From Delphinus delphis (lineage: Eukaryota > Chordata > Mammalia > Artiodactyla > Delphinidae), in the NCBI RefSeq assembly GCF_949987515.2, contig NC_082687.1:121873838-121937837 (forward strand): a stretch of DNA of 64,000 nt, in the 5' to 3' direction. Positions within the stretch are counted from its first letter, which is position 1. Every line of letters begins with the position of its first letter. Shown here one piece after another: positions 1-12,207 of this stretch. The notes under the pieces are model-generated. The model saw only the letters and a list, made by a program, of their open reading frames with translations. It searched no databases and was not told where the DNA came from. The position numbers and the translations under genes are program-made.

Positions 1-170
1 TTCCCACTAGCTATCTATTTTACATTTGGTAGTGTATATATGTCCATGCCACTATCTCACTTTGTCACAGCTTACCCTTCCCCCTCCCCATATCCTCAAG
101 TCCATTCTCTAGTAGGTCTGTGTCTTTATTCCTGTCTTACTCCTGGGTTCTTCATGACATTTTTTTTCCC

Positions 171-3100
171 TTAGATTCCATATAAATGTGTTAGCATATG
201 GTATTTGTCTTCCTCTTTCTGACTTATTTCACTCTGTATGAGAGACTCTAGGTCCAACCACCTCACTACAAATAACTCAATTTTGTTTCTTTTTATGGCT
301 GAGTAATATTCCATTGTATATATGTGCCACATCTTCTTTATCTATTCATCCGATGATGGACAAGTTGGTTGTTTCCATCTCCTGGCTATTGTAAATAGAG
401 CTGCAATGAACATTTTGATCCATGACTCTTTTTGAATTATGGTTATTTCAGGGTATATGCCCAGTAGTGGGATTGCTGGGTCATATGGTAGTTCTATTTG
501 TAGTTTTTTAAGGAATCTCCATACTGTTCTCCATAGTGGCTATACCAATTCACATTCCCACCAGCAGTGCAAGAGTGTTCCCTTTTCTCCACACCCTCTC
601 CAGCATTTATTGTTTCTAGATTTTTTGATGATGGCCATTCTGACCGGTGTGAAATGACATCTCATTATAGTTTTGATTTGCATTTCTCTAATGATTAATG
701 ATGTTGAGCATTCTTTCATGTGTTTGTTGGCAGTCTGTATATCTTCTGTAGAGAAATGTCTATTTAGGTACTTCTGCCCATTTTTGGATTGGGTTGTTTG
801 CTTTTTGATATTGAGCTGCATGAGCTGCTTGTAAATTTTGGAGATTGGTCCTCTGTCAGTTGCTTCATTTGCAAATATTTTCTACCATTCTGAGGGTTGT
901 CCTTTCATCTTGTTTATGGTTTCCTTTTCTGTGCAAAACCTTTTAAGTTTCATTAGGTCCCATTGGTTTTTTTTTTTGTTTGTTTTTATTTCCATTTCTG
1001 TAGGAGGTGGGTCAAAAAGGATCTTGCTGTGATTTATGTCATAGAGTGTTCTGCCTATGTTTTACTCTAAGAGTTTGATAGTTTCTGTCCTTACATTTAG
1101 GTCTTTAATCCATTTTAAGCTTATTTTTGTGAATGGTGTTAGGGAGTGATCTAATCTCATACTTTTACATGTACCTGTCCAGTTTACCCAGCACCACTTA
1201 TTGAAGAGGTTGTCCTTTCTCCACTGTACATTCCTGCCTCCTTTATCAAAGATAAGGTGACCATATGTGTGTGGGTTTATCTCTGGGCTTTCATTCCTGT
1301 TCCATTGATCTATATTTCTGTTTTTGTGCCAGTACCATACTGTCTTGACTAGTGTAGCTTTGTAGTATACTTTGAAGTCAGGGAGCCTGATTCCTCCTGC
1401 TCCGTTTTTCATTCTCAAGATTGCTTTGGCTATTCGGGGTCTTTTGTGTTTCCATACAAATTGTGAAATTTTTTGTTCTAGTTCTGTGAAAAATGCCAGT
1501 GTAGTTTGATAGGGATTGCATTGAATCTGTAGATTGCTTTGGGTAGTAGAGTCATCTTCACAATGTTGATTCTTCCAATCCAAGAACATGGTTTATCTCT
1601 CTGTCTGTTTGTATCATCTTTAATTTCCTTCATCAGTGTCTTATACTTTTCTGCATACAGGTCTATTGTCTCCTTAGGTAGGTTTATTCCTAGATATTTT
1701 ATTCTTTTTGTTGCAGTGGTAAATGGGAGTGTTTTCTTGATTTCACTTTGAGATTTTTCATCAGTACTGTATAGGAATGCCAGAGATTTCTGTGCATTAA
1801 TTTTGTATCCTGCTACTTTACCAAATTCATTGATTAGCTCTAGTAGTTTTATGGTAGCATCTTTAGGATTTTCTGTGTATAGGATCATGTCATCTGCAAA
1901 CAGTGACAGCTTTACTTCTTCTTTTCCAATTTGGATTTCTTTTATTTCCTTTTCTTCTCTGATTGCTGTGGCTAAAACTTCCAAAACTATGTTGAATAAG
2001 AGTGGTGAGAGTGGGCAACCTTGTCTTGTTCCTGATCTTAGTGGAAATGGTTTCAGTTTTTCACCATTGAGGATGATGTTGGCTGTGGGTTTGTCATATA
2101 TGGCCTTTATTATGTTGAGGTAAGTTCCCTCTATGCCTACTTTCTGGAGGGTTTTTATCATAAATGGGTGTTGAATTTTGTTGAAAGCTTTCTCTGCATC
2201 TATTGAGATGACCATATGGTTTTTGTCCTTCAATTGTTAATATGGTGTATCACTTTGATTGATTTGTATATATTGAAGAATCCTTGCATTCCTGGAATAA
2301 ACCCCACTTGATCATGGTGTATGATCCTTTTATTTTTTTTATTATTATTATTTTTTTGTGGTACGCAGGCCTCTCACTGTTGTGGCCTCTCCCGTTGTGG
2401 AGCACAGGCTCCGGATGCGCAGGCTCAGCGGCCATGGCTCACGGGCCTAGCCGCTCCACAGCATGTGGGATCTTTCCACACCGGGGCACGAACCTGTGTC
2501 TCTTGCATTGGCAGGCGGACTCTCAACCACTGCGCCACCAGGGAAGCCCCTTTTTTTTTTTTTGATCCTTTTAATGTGCTGTTGGATTCTGTTTGCTAGT
2601 ATTTTGTTGAGGATTTTTGCATCTGTGTTCATCAGTGATATTGGCCTGTAGTTTTCTTTCTTTGTGACATCCTTGTCTTGTTTTGGTATCAGGGTGATGG
2701 TGGCCTTGTAGAATTAGTTTGGGAGTGTTCCTCCCTCTGCTATATTTTGGAAGAGTTTGAGAAGGATAGGTGTTAGCACTCTCTAAATGTTTGATAGAAT
2801 TCACCTGTGAAGCCATCTGGTCCTGGGAGATTGTAATCACAGTTTCAATTTCAATACTTATGATTGGTCTGTTCATATTTTCCATTTCTTCCTGATTCAG
2901 TCTTGGCAGGTTGTGCATTTCTAAGAATTTGTCCATTCCTTCCAGGTTTTCCATTTTATTAGCATAGAGCTGCTTGTAGTAATCTCTCATGACCTTTTGT
3001 ATTTCTGCAGTGTCAGTTGTTACTTCTCCTTTTTCATTTCTAATTCTATTGATTTGAGTCTTCTCCCTTTTTTTCTTGATGAGTCTGGCTAATGGTTTAT

Positions 3101-4211
3101 CAATTTTGTTTATCTTCTCAAAGAACCAGCTTTTTGTTTTATTGATCTTTGCTATCGTTTCCTTCATTTCTTTTTCATTGATCTCTCATCTGCTCTTTAT
3201 GATTTCTTTCCGTTTTCTAACTTTGGGGATTTTTTGTTCTTCTTTTTCTAATTGCTTTAGGTGCAAGATTAGGTTGTTTATTCAGGATGTTTCCTGTTTT
3301 CTTATGGTAGGATTGTATTGCTATAAACTTCCCTCTTAGAACCGCTTTTGCTGCATCCCATAGGTTTTGGGTCGTAATGTCTCCATTGTCATTTGCTTCT
3401 AGGTATTTTTTGATTTCCTCTTTGATTTCTTCAGTGATTACTTCGTTATTAAGTAGTGTATTGTTTAGCCTCCATGTGTTTGTATTTTTTTACAGATCTT
3501 TTCCTATAATATCTAGTCTCGTAGCGTTGTGGTCGGAAAAGGTACTTGCTACAATTTCAGTTTTCTTAAGTTTACCAAGGCTTGATTTGTGATCCAAGAT
3601 ATGATCTATCCTGGAGAATGTTCCATGAGCAGTTGAGAAAGATGTGTATTCTGTTATTTTTGGATGGAATGTCCTATAAATATCAATTAAGTCCATCTTG
3701 TTTAATGTATCATTTACAGCTTGTGTTTCCTTATTTATTTTCATTTTGGATGATCTGTCCATTGGTGAAAGTGGGGTGTTAAAGTCCCCTACTATTATTG
3801 TGTTACTGTTGATTTCCCCTTTTATGGCTGTTAGGTTTTGCCTTATGTATTGAGGTGCTCCTATGTTGGGTGCATGAATATTTACAATTGTTATATCTTC
3901 TTCTTGGATCAATCCCTTGATCATTATGTAGTGTCCTTCTTTGTCTTTTGCAGTAGTCTTTATTTTAAAGTCTACTTTGTCTGATATGAGAATTGCTACT
4001 CCAGCTTTCTTTGGGTTTCCATTTGCATGGAATATCTTTTTCCATCCCCTCATTTTCAGTCTGTGTCTCTAGGTCTGAAGTGGGTCTCTTGTAGACAGCA
4101 TATATATGGGTCTTGTTTTTGTATCCATTCAGCCAGTCTATGTCTTTTGGTGGGAGCATTTAATCCATTTACATTTAAGGTAATTATTGATATGTATGTT
4201 CCTCTTCCCAT
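171..4211 (-). pseudogene. L1 ORF2 (endonuclease / reverse transcriptase), inactivated
   Basis: ORF2 protein nicks target DNA and reverse-transcribes L1 RNA at the nick. The start is ATG at 4211-4209, followed shortly by ITLNVNGLNAP, the usual N-terminus of the apurinic-type endonuclease. The endonuclease continues to about 3490 and includes GDFNTPLS and SDHNA motifs. The reverse transcriptase runs over about 3170-1480 with the catalytic FADD at 1900-1889. The C-terminal cysteine-rich domain [18 protein letters not shown] lies near 600-550. The reading ends LYGI-stop at 173-171. Without the SINE the span is about 3.8 kb, close to the roughly 1275 codons of human ORF2. Damage: a small deletion and frameshift near 4062, a stop near 3490, a stop just upstream of 2233, about one base lost near 1500 that changes frame, and the SINE at 2333-2562. 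No active protein can be made. Confidence 0.93.
2322..2573 (-). mobile_element. CHR-type SINE nested in L1 ORF2, with 11-bp target-site duplication
   Basis: The SINE body is 2333-2550 with an A-rich tail (T-rich on +, 2333-2357) and its tRNA-like head at 2550, read on the minus strand. Direct repeats TGATCCTTTTA flank it at 2322-2332 and 2563-2573. Joining the flanks restores the L1 reading across an RIK/HHDQVGF-type junction, so this is an insertion into an existing L1. The T-run at 2551-2562 beside the head is probably part of the target or a later expansion. Confidence 0.93.
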
Positions 4212-4215
4212 TTTC

Positions 4216-5202
4216 TTAATTGTTTTGGGTTTGTTTTTGTAGGTCTTTTCCTTTTCTTGTGTTTCTTGCCTTGAGAAGATCCTTTAGCATTTGTTGTAAA
4301 GCTGGTTTGGTGGTGCTGAACTCTCTCAGCTCTTGTTTGTCTGTAAAGGTTTTAATTTCTCCATCAAATCTGAATGAGATCCTTGCTGGGTAGAGTAATC
4401 TTGGTTGTAGGTTTTTCTCCTTCATAACTTTAAATATGTCCTGCCAGTCCCTTCTGGCTTGCAGAGTTTCTGCTGAAAGATCAGCTGTTAACCTCCTGGG
4501 GATTCCCTTGTGTGTTATTTGTTGTTTTTCCCTTGCTGCTTTTAATATGTTTTCTTTGCATTTAATTTTTGACAGTTTGATTAATATGTGTCTTGGTGTG
4601 TTACTCCTTGGATTTATCCTGTATGGGACTCTCTGTGCTTCCTGGACTTGATTGAATATTTCCTTTACCATATTAGGCAAGTTTTCAACTATAATCTCTT
4701 CAAATATTTTCTCAGTCCCTTTCTTTTTCTCTTCTTCTTCTGGAGCCCCTATAATTCAAATGTTGGTGCATTTAATGTTGTCCCAGAGGTCTCTGAGACT
4801 GTCCTCAGTTCTTTTCATTCTTTTTTCTTTATTCTGCTTTGCAGTAGTTATTTCCACTGTTTTATCTCCCAGGTCACTTATCCGTTCTTCTGCCTCAGTT
4901 ATTCTGCTATTGATCCCTTCTAGAGTTTTTTAAATTTCATTTATTGTGTTGTTCATCGTTGTGTGTTCCCTCTTTAGTTCTTCTAGGTCCTTGTTAAATG
5001 TTTCTTGCATTTTGTCTATTCTATTTCCAAGATTTTGGATCATCTTTACTATCATTATTCTGAATTCTTTTTCAGGTAAACTGCCTATTTCCTCTTCATT
5101 TGTTAGGTCTGGTGGGTTTTTATCTTGCTCCTTCATCTGCTGTGTGTTTTTCTGTCTTCTCATTTTGCTAATCTTACTGTGTTTGGGGTCTCCATTTTGC
5201 AC
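4216..5202 (-). pseudogene. L1 ORF1 (RNA-binding chaperone, ORF1p), inactivated
   Basis: ORF1p trimerises through a coiled coil and coats L1 RNA to form the retrotransposition particle. The frame opens at ATG 5202 with MQNGDPKHSK, and 987 bp to the stop at 4218-4216 fits about 328 residues (human ORF1p has 338). The N-terminal part (5202-4933) has the charged, heptad-like start of the coiled coil. The C-terminal domain (about 4680-4216) includes RISFRFDGE. Two visible nonsense changes break it: TAA at 4932-4930 inside the coiled coil, and TGA at 4758-4756 inside the RRM beta strand just before IIGAPEEE. The second looks like methyl-CpG decay of an arginine CGA codon, as judged from the remembered family consensus. 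ORF2 begins 4 bp downstream, a typical L1 bicistronic arrangement. Confidence 0.9.
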
Positions 5203-5672
5203 GATGCAGGTTCGTAGTTCCTGTTGTTTTTAGTGTCTGTCCCCAGTGGCTAAAGTTGGTTCAGTGGGTTGTGTAGGCTTCCTGGTGGAGGGGGCTAGTG
5301 CCTGTGTTCTGGTGGATGAGGCTGGATCTTGTCTTTCTGGTGGGCAGGTCCATGTCTTGTGGTGTGTTTTGGGGTGTCTGTGGACTTATTATGATTTTAG
5401 GCAGCCTCTCTGCTAATGGGTGGGGTTGTGTTCCTGTCTTGCTAGTTGTTTGGCATAGGGTGTCCAGCACTGTAGCTTGCTGGTTGTTGAGTGAAGCTGG
5501 GTGTTGGTGTTGAGATGGAGATCTCTGGGAGATTTTTGCCGTTTGATATTACATTGCGCTGGGAGGTCTCTTGTGGACCAGTGTCCTGAAGTTGGTTCTC
5601 CCACCTCAGAGGCACAGCACTGACTCCTGGCTGCAGCACCAAGAGCCTTTCATCCACACAGCTCAGAATAAA

Positions 5673-5721
5673 AGGGAGAAAAAGAAAGAAAGGAAGAGAG
5701 AAAGAGAAAAGGGAGAGAGAA

Positions 5722-5760
<39 letters not shown>

Positions 5761-5850
5761 GGAAGGAAGAAAGAAGGGAGGGAGGGAGGGAGGAAGGAAA
5801 GAAAGAAGGAAAGAAAGAAGGAAAGAAAGAAAAAGAAAGAAAGAAAGAAT
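5673..5850. repeat. (GA)n/(GAAA)n/(GGAA)n purine microsatellite inside L1 5' UTR
   Basis: About 180 bp of nearly pure purine on the plus strand, moving from GAAA-rich through (GA)n to GGGA and GAAA units. It lies within the L1 5' UTR and probably expanded from a short A/G-rich stretch after insertion. Confidence 0.95.
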
Positions 5851-7252
5851 GGGGATAAAATAAAATAAAGGTAAACTAAAATAAAGTTATTAAAATAATT
5901 ATTAAGAAAAAAACATTTTTTAAGTAAAAAAACAAACCAAAAAAACCCAGACAGATAGAACCCTAGGAGAAATGGTGAAAGCAAAGCTATACAGACAAAA
6001 TCTCACACAGAAGCATACACATAGACACTCACAAAAAGAGGAAAAGGGGAAAAAAATAATAAATCTTGCTCTCAAAGTCCACCTTCTCAATTTGGGATGA
6101 TTCGTTGTCTATTCAGGTATTCCACAGATGCAGGTACATCAAGTTGGTTGTGTTGGTTGTGGCTGGTTTAATCCGCTGCTTCTGAGGCTGCTGGGAGAGA
6201 TTTCCCTTTCTCTTCTTTGTTCCCACAGCTCCCGCCTCTGCATGTCGGTCGCCGGAGGGCGTCTGTTCTTCGCTCAGACAGTACGGGGTTAAAGGAGCCG
6301 CTGATTAGGGGGCTCCGGCTCACTCAGGCCGGGGGGGGGGGGGGGGAGGGAGGGGCACGGAGTGCGGGGCGGGCCTGCGGCGACAGAGGCCAGTGTGACG
6401 TTGCACCCGCCTGAGGCACGCTGTGCATTCTCCCGGGGAAGTTGTCCCTGGATCCCGGGACCCTGGCAGTGGCGGGCTGCACAGGCTCCCCGGAAGGGAG
6501 GTGTGGAGAGTGAGCTGTGCTCGCACACAGGCTTCTTGGTGGCGGCAGCAGCAGCCTTAGCATCTCATGCCCGTCTCTGGGGTCCGCGCTGATAGCCGTG
6601 GCTCGCGCCCGTCTGGATGGAGCTCCTTTAAGCAGCGCTCTTAATCCCCTCTCCTCGCGCACCAGGAAACAAAGAGGGAAGAAAAAGTCTCTTGACTCTT
6701 TGGCAGGTCCAGACTTTTCCCCGGACTCCCTCCCGGCTAGCCGTGGTGCACTAACCCCTTCATGTTGTGTTCAAGCCGCCAGTCCTCTCCGTGCGCTCCG
6801 ACCGAAGCCCGAGCCTCCGCTCCCAGCCCAGCCCGCCCCAGCGGGTGAGCAGACAAGCCTCTCGGGCTGGTGAGTGCCGGTCGGCACCGATCCTCTGTGC
6901 CAGAATCTCTCCGCTTTGCCCTCCGCACCCCTGTGGCTGCGCTCTCCTCCACGGCTCCAAAGCTTTCCCCTTCCGCCCCCCGCAGTCTCCGCCCGCGAAG
7001 GGGCTTCTAGTGTTTGTAAACCTTTCCTCCTTCACGGCTCCCTCCCACTGGTGCAGGTCCCGTCCCTATTCTTTTGTCTCTGTTTTTCCTTTTTTCTTTT
7101 GCCCTACCCAGGTACGTGGGGAGTTTCTTGCCTTTTGGGAGGTCTGAGGTCTTCTGCCAGCGTTCAGTAGGTGTTCTGTAGGAGTTGTTCCACGTGTAGG
7201 TGTATTTCTGATGTATCTGTGGGGAGGAAGGTGTTCTCCATGTCTTACTCTT

Positions 7253-7262
7253 CCGCCATCTT
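7253..7262 (-). promoter_or_regulatory. YY1-type site at L1 5' terminus
   Basis: The minus strand reads AAGATGGCGG directly at the 5' end of the L1. In human L1 the same element binds YY1 and positions transcription initiation. The conserved placement supports a complete 5' end here. Confidence 0.75.
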
Positions 7263-7264
7263 CC

Positions 7265-8102
7265 CCCTCTCTTCCTATGGTGTTTTGATTAATCAAGAAT
7301 AGTTACACAATCCTTATTTAAGAGAAAATTTTGTTCTATGATTTTTAGTAAGCGATAATTATATATTGAGGTAGCACAATGTGCCAAGCATTTTGGAAAT
7401 TCTAAAAGAAGAGAAGGGTTGGGACCGCTATCCTGAGCATTACCACTGGGTGTCAGCTTCTCTGTGTTGGTGGGTAGAGTTTATGTGTGATATACGTGAA
7501 TAAAGGTTTGTGGGCTGTGCTCTGGTTCAAACTTGAGGCTATCTTCTTCTAGGATATGTGGTTATACTCTGTAGACTTTGATGGGGTTTTCTTTTATTGG
7601 TTTGTTCATTTGTTCTAAGAAATTATGTGTTTTACTTTTACAAAATAACTAAAATCCAATATTTCTATCCTTCTTTAGAGAGATAGGAATAGAACAAACT
7701 TAATTCGTCATCCCAAAGCCTAAAAATACTTGCTTTGGTACAGTATATTTCGAATGTGAATTCAATTCAGTGTTCTGAAATACGGAGTTTTCTTTTCTTG
7801 GATTGTATGCAGAATCTCTTCTCCTATTGGAATTAAAACTATTCTTCTTTGCTTCCATATTGGAGGAAATCCAATCAAAACCACATGTTGATTTCAATAT
7901 GAATTCCACAGCTTAGAAATGAGTCAAGAAGTAGCAAGAGAAACCTTAGATTGAGATCTCAAGAGAAACAAGTTAAGGCTTTCAAAATCCATGCTAATTG
8001 GATGCTAATGTTTAATGAAGAATGACTTGCTAATTGATCTAAATAAACCTAAAGATTTGGTGCATTTTATGTCAACAAAATAAAATGGAAGATAATTTGT
8101 AT
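7265..8102. other. Unique-looking AT-rich DNA
   Basis: Flank immediately 5' of the L1. I see no conserved repeat boundary, splice-like structure or convincing coding frame; the longest open frame is 69 codons and has composition typical of chance. The AATGTGCCAAGCATTTT segment near 7379 faintly resembles a MIR but is too short to call. Confidence 0.5.
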
Positions 8103-8151
<49 letters not shown>

Positions 8152-8166
8152 ATGTATATGTATATC
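8103..8166. repeat. (TG)n(TA)n(TATG)n microsatellite
   Basis: A compound dinucleotide tract: TG units, then about 11 TA units, then TATG units. It is probably length-polymorphic. Confidence 0.95.
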
Positions 8167-8916
8167 CTCATCTGCCTCTTAAAATCCTGGTTTATACTGG
8201 TACTAGTGCATTTATTAGGGGTGCTTCTTTTCACATTCAAAAGTTACCTAGTTTAAATGATCAATAAGGGTGAATTGTAGGAGTAGGGAAGGTAGAACCT
8301 CCAGATTGATTTAGGTATCCAAAAACAGGTATCCATTGTTGTCCACTTAATTTGGAAGTTGCAAGCCTCCTAGGAATCTTCTGCACCTAACCTTGTTCTG
8401 TGATATGGGTACATGGTGTAGTGACTATAACAGGGTTCATCAGGTGGGTCGACCTCAGAGCTGGTCCTTGCTCCTCAGAATGGTATGAGAATATTTTCCC
8501 ATATGTCTGAAAGTAGTATGGAAATATCGCTGTGATCCTGAGGACCTGAAGAGAGACCATGTAGCCACGTGAGGAGGATGCAGTGGCAAACTGAGTGAAA
8601 CAAAACCGAGGGCTGCAGAAAACGTGTCCAACTCAGCCAATGCAGAATACAGAATGAATCAGGTCTTCCCCTGAAGACCTGATGGTTGTCTCCCCAAAAG
8701 GGGTCCTATAATTTATAGGAAGTGAGAAAGACTCTAAATTGAAAGGAGTCAAGTTTCTGAAATCTTAAAGAATTGAATGATATTTATTTTCACAATAAGG
8801 CTAAATGTAGACTTAAAGAAATTTATTCAAGTAATTCAAAAAACGGAGAAAGCTACATTTCTTTCACATCTAAATGTGCAGACTGAAATTGTGTTCATGA
8901 CAGAGGTCCTTTTCTG
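8167..8916. other. Unassigned single-copy DNA
   Basis: Mixed composition with no repeat family or RNA gene that I recognise. A 61-codon minus-strand frame at 8455-8640 lacks any recognisable motif. Confidence 0.45.
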
Positions 8917-8983
8917 CCTTCCTTCCTTCCTTCCTTCCTTCCTTGTTTCTCCTTCTATCTCTCTCTCTCTCTTTCTTTCTCTT
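8917..8983. repeat. (CCTT)n and (CT)n pyrimidine tract
   Basis: Seven CCTT units followed by degenerate CTTCT, then (CT)n and (TTTC)n on the plus strand. Confidence 0.93.
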
Positions 8984-11900
8984 ATTTTTGGACCCACCAA
9001 ATTTTGGAGTGTAGTGGGTTGTTCTTTAAGGACCCTTCCCTAAGTTATTAAACTTTGTGGATTATTGCTTCAGTGTTTACGAACATTACCAATACATTAA
9101 AAGAAAAAATAAACAGGAATAATTTTATAAATCTCTATCCTTCCCACTTTTAATATCAAGGAGATGTAATGGCATCACAGATGGTTCACATATCAACACT
9201 TTTCAACACTATATTACAAAGTGGAGGCTTTATTCATCCACAACACACTTGGACTTCTACTATAGGGGCAAAATCACAACTGATGAACAAATTAACTCAT
9301 TTGTTTTGAAGTTTTAGTCACTATTATACTCCCAGAAATTTTGAAAGATTTTATGATTAGGAAGTTACTTCACTTGGCAGAATGGAATCTTAACCATTAC
9401 GCCTTAGAACACAGAGGACTACATATATATTCTTGATGCTTTTCAAAATGACACCACATAACTCGTTCTCCATTTTTATTTAAGCAGCTCTGAATGACCC
9501 AGAATTTTGAACACAGCCTGACTTCTGTGTTCAGGGGTAAGCAGCAGAACCTTCTCTAATGGACAGCAAGTCAGAGTGGCCATGCTTGGTCACATATTTA
9601 AAGGAGAGACATCACTTTGGTGATACTTTATTTGCCTTATCCTCCTCATGAAATCAGTTCACTTCTCTGTGCCCTGGGGAACTGATACCTAAGCACTGTG
9701 TCCCTCTGGAGACTTGGGGCTTTGAGTGGTCTTTGTTTATGAGTGGCACTAGTAGAGATCATAATGTCAGAGAAGGAGGTTCAGGGTCTTTATTTTCTCC
9801 CTCTCTCCCTTGCATTAGTTCTGGTAGTGACTGTGCATAATTATAGTTCTATTTGGGAAGCATTCTTCCACTGCTCAGCTTCTATTACACTTCAGTTTCA
9901 CCCTCCCATTCCCTTGCCCATCAGGTGTAGAGAAAGTAATGTTTTCCCTCTGTTAATCATCCCTAAATGCATCACCATCCCTTGTGGATTCCATTAAAGC
10001 TGCCACACTCCTACTAATAATCTCTTCATTAAATTATTTTGTTAAAGCCCCTAAAGATGATATCCTTTTTATGTTAGGACTTTGGCTAATCCAGAGATCT
10101 GTTTTGCATCTGTTGCCAGCCTTCCCAGGCTTCCAAAAAACATCATCACCGATTAGTGCTAAAAATGACATAGGGAGCTCATCTTAATCCAATCAGCACC
10201 CTATCATTAGACCAGATATACTAGGGTTGGTTGTACGGTCATAATATTCTTCCCTCTCTATTCCTTTCCTCCTACAATTACATACCCTACCTCTCACAAC
10301 AGATTTACATCTTTGGTCTGACATTCTGTGACATCCATTTCCTTTCCACTCCCCATATGTTTTTCCTTGTTGTATTTTTTTAAAACTACAACTCAGTGAG
10401 ATAAAGATGTTGAGAAGGAAATCAGATCACTTTGACATTTTTAGCTTGGTAACAGAAAACCTGAATCAAATAGCCTATGAATTAAGAAATCTGGGTAGGC
10501 CCTACATCCAGGGTAGGACTCATTTCAGGGCAGGGTGATTTGTTTGCCCAGGTGTCATCTGGTGCTGAGGCACTATCTGCTTTTCTTCTCGGCAGTGCAT
10601 GCATTTACTAGATGCCAATGCTGGTCTGCCTCGTGGTTCTAAGATGGCAGCAAAGAGCAGTTATGTGTGAGAGTGAGAGTCTCCTCCTGTGGTTCACTCT
10701 TAACAAAAAAAATATATATAAATAAGTCTCTTCTTTTTTTTTTCTTTAACTTTGATGTGGAGTATACATTCTCATTCCTGAGATAATCCAAGTTTAAAAA
10801 AAATATATCATAACTGACTCAGAAAAATCAGGTGAAGTGTGATGGATATAGGAAATTAATTACAATGGTCACCTTAGTCATACTATTTGTGATTTACCCT
10901 AAGCAAACACTTAAGGGTATTACTGATGGCATATTTCCACTTCATTTTAAAGTTGAGGAATTAGCTGAACAATTTCAAAGAAATATATTATCTCTCTTCT
11001 CTTCAGATGATCCATAGAGAAATTCTGTTAATTCATCCTTTCAGTATGCTTGCTTCTAGCGTGCTTGCCTAAATGCAGTGATGTCTGGAGAATTCATGCT
11101 ATTTTCTGAATAGAGTTTAGAATAATAATTTTGTTCTTGGCAATACCTATAATTAAACATAAATTATTAGTATTATCTAATGTTTGAGAAGAAAATAGGA
11201 CAAATTTTGAAGATCTGCATTTAATTTCTTATCTCTCATTCCCTCAGAATTGACTGGGAGGGCTTTCATAGTTTATTACACATTTTTTGGCCTTGACCTT
11301 ATTATATATAAAATAAATAAGTGACTTAGAGGTCTATTTCAAATCTCTGAAATTACTATGTGATGTTACTAAATTTGGGGGGGGTGGTTCTTTTTAATTC
11401 TCTAATCACAGGAAATATAGTTTTTAAATAAAATGTGACTAGGCAATTATTTCCTTATAATATAAGGACAATAAACTTATCTTCAGAAAGTTTAAAACTA
11501 AAATAGTGTATAATTTAAATGTCCATATCATCTATAAATGACTTAGAAGATGAAGTCTTACTACTTAAAACAAACCACTGCATTTCTAACTAAATTCATT
11601 CTAACTAAATGTCAATGAGATTTAAAGCCTATGAAGTGTGAATACCATTCCTACAGTTAAAATAAAATAAAAATAAAATATTTCTGTTTCAAATAATTAT
11701 CAGCTATTTATGTGATTAAGTTACAAAGATGGATAGTTATCATGAAAATTCCCAGGAGGCAGCAACATCTGAGCAAGTTATTTAAATTTAATACCCAGTG
11801 TTTTTACCATAAATCCTCAGTCATCACTTTAAAGCTACTTAGATCAGGTCTCTTTTTCATCTACAGTTCATGGGAAATCAAAGAAAGAAGGGTCTGAAGC

Positions 11901-12207
11901 CCTACCTTGGAAAGTCCCAGGGGACTTTGAACATTTGTTTTCATACAGTTTCATTGTTAATGTATACCTCTGGGACAAATCCTACTAAGAGTGTCTTCAG
12001 ATTTAGTTTCACTTAAAAATAATATAATTAGCTCCTTTCTCTTTATGCAACTCTGTCCCCAACCCAGCAATCTCTGTAGCACTGTTTATACTCATGCCTT
12101 TGCTTATAATATTTACTATAGAAATTCCATTATTTAAATTCTTTAACACATTTATATAATCAATCTCACTGAAAGAGTAGTCCATGTACAATTCTTGTTT
12201 CCATCTG
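8984..12207. other. 3.2-kb AT-rich stretch without assignable feature
   Basis: Contains an A-rich/TA segment at 10705-10722 followed by a T-run near 10733, a ten-G run near 11380, and small AAAAT repeats near 11660-11680. Open frames stay under 85 codons and none shows domain-like sequence. Very old repeat remnants may be hidden here. Confidence 0.45.

Larger units (their letters stand above)
1..7264 (-). mobile_element. Nearly full-length LINE-1, missing only its extreme 3' end (outside window)
   Basis: Read on the minus strand, the order is a CpG-rich 5' UTR (7264-5203), ORF1 (5202-4216), a 4-bp spacer, ORF2 (4211-171) and the start of the 3' UTR (170-1). The final 3' UTR and poly-A tail lie before base 1, so target-site duplications cannot be checked. 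The 5' terminus is the typical L1 start with an AAGATGGCGG element. The copy is dead: ORF1 and ORF2 both carry stops and frameshifts, and a CHR SINE sits inside ORF2. A full 5' end is uncommon, since most L1 copies are 5'-truncated. Clean consensus-like sequence with only moderate decay suggests an insertion much younger than the L1 fragments at 14.9, 25.3 and 59.8 kb. Age is inferred, not calculated. Confidence 0.95.
5203..7264 (-). promoter_or_regulatory. L1 5' UTR with internal promoter, CpG-rich
   Basis: This is the L1 5' UTR on the minus strand. In L1 it contains the RNA polymerase II promoter that starts at the element's first base. The segment 6190-7060 is strongly GC- and CpG-rich compared with the AT-rich surroundings, and includes a run of about 16 G at 6331-6346. 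The first bases carry a YY1-type site. A purine-rich microsatellite lies at 5673-5850. Activity is unknown; such promoters are normally methylated. Confidence 0.85.

Noticed and set aside
5442..5984. 180-codon minus-strand frame rich in F, L and S
   Set aside because: Produced by the purine microsatellite in the L1 5' UTR; low-complexity translation only.
6217..7170. Several plus- and minus-strand frames of 90-126 codons, proline/serine-rich
   Set aside because: They lie in the CpG-rich L1 5' UTR, where stop codons are rare because of base composition.
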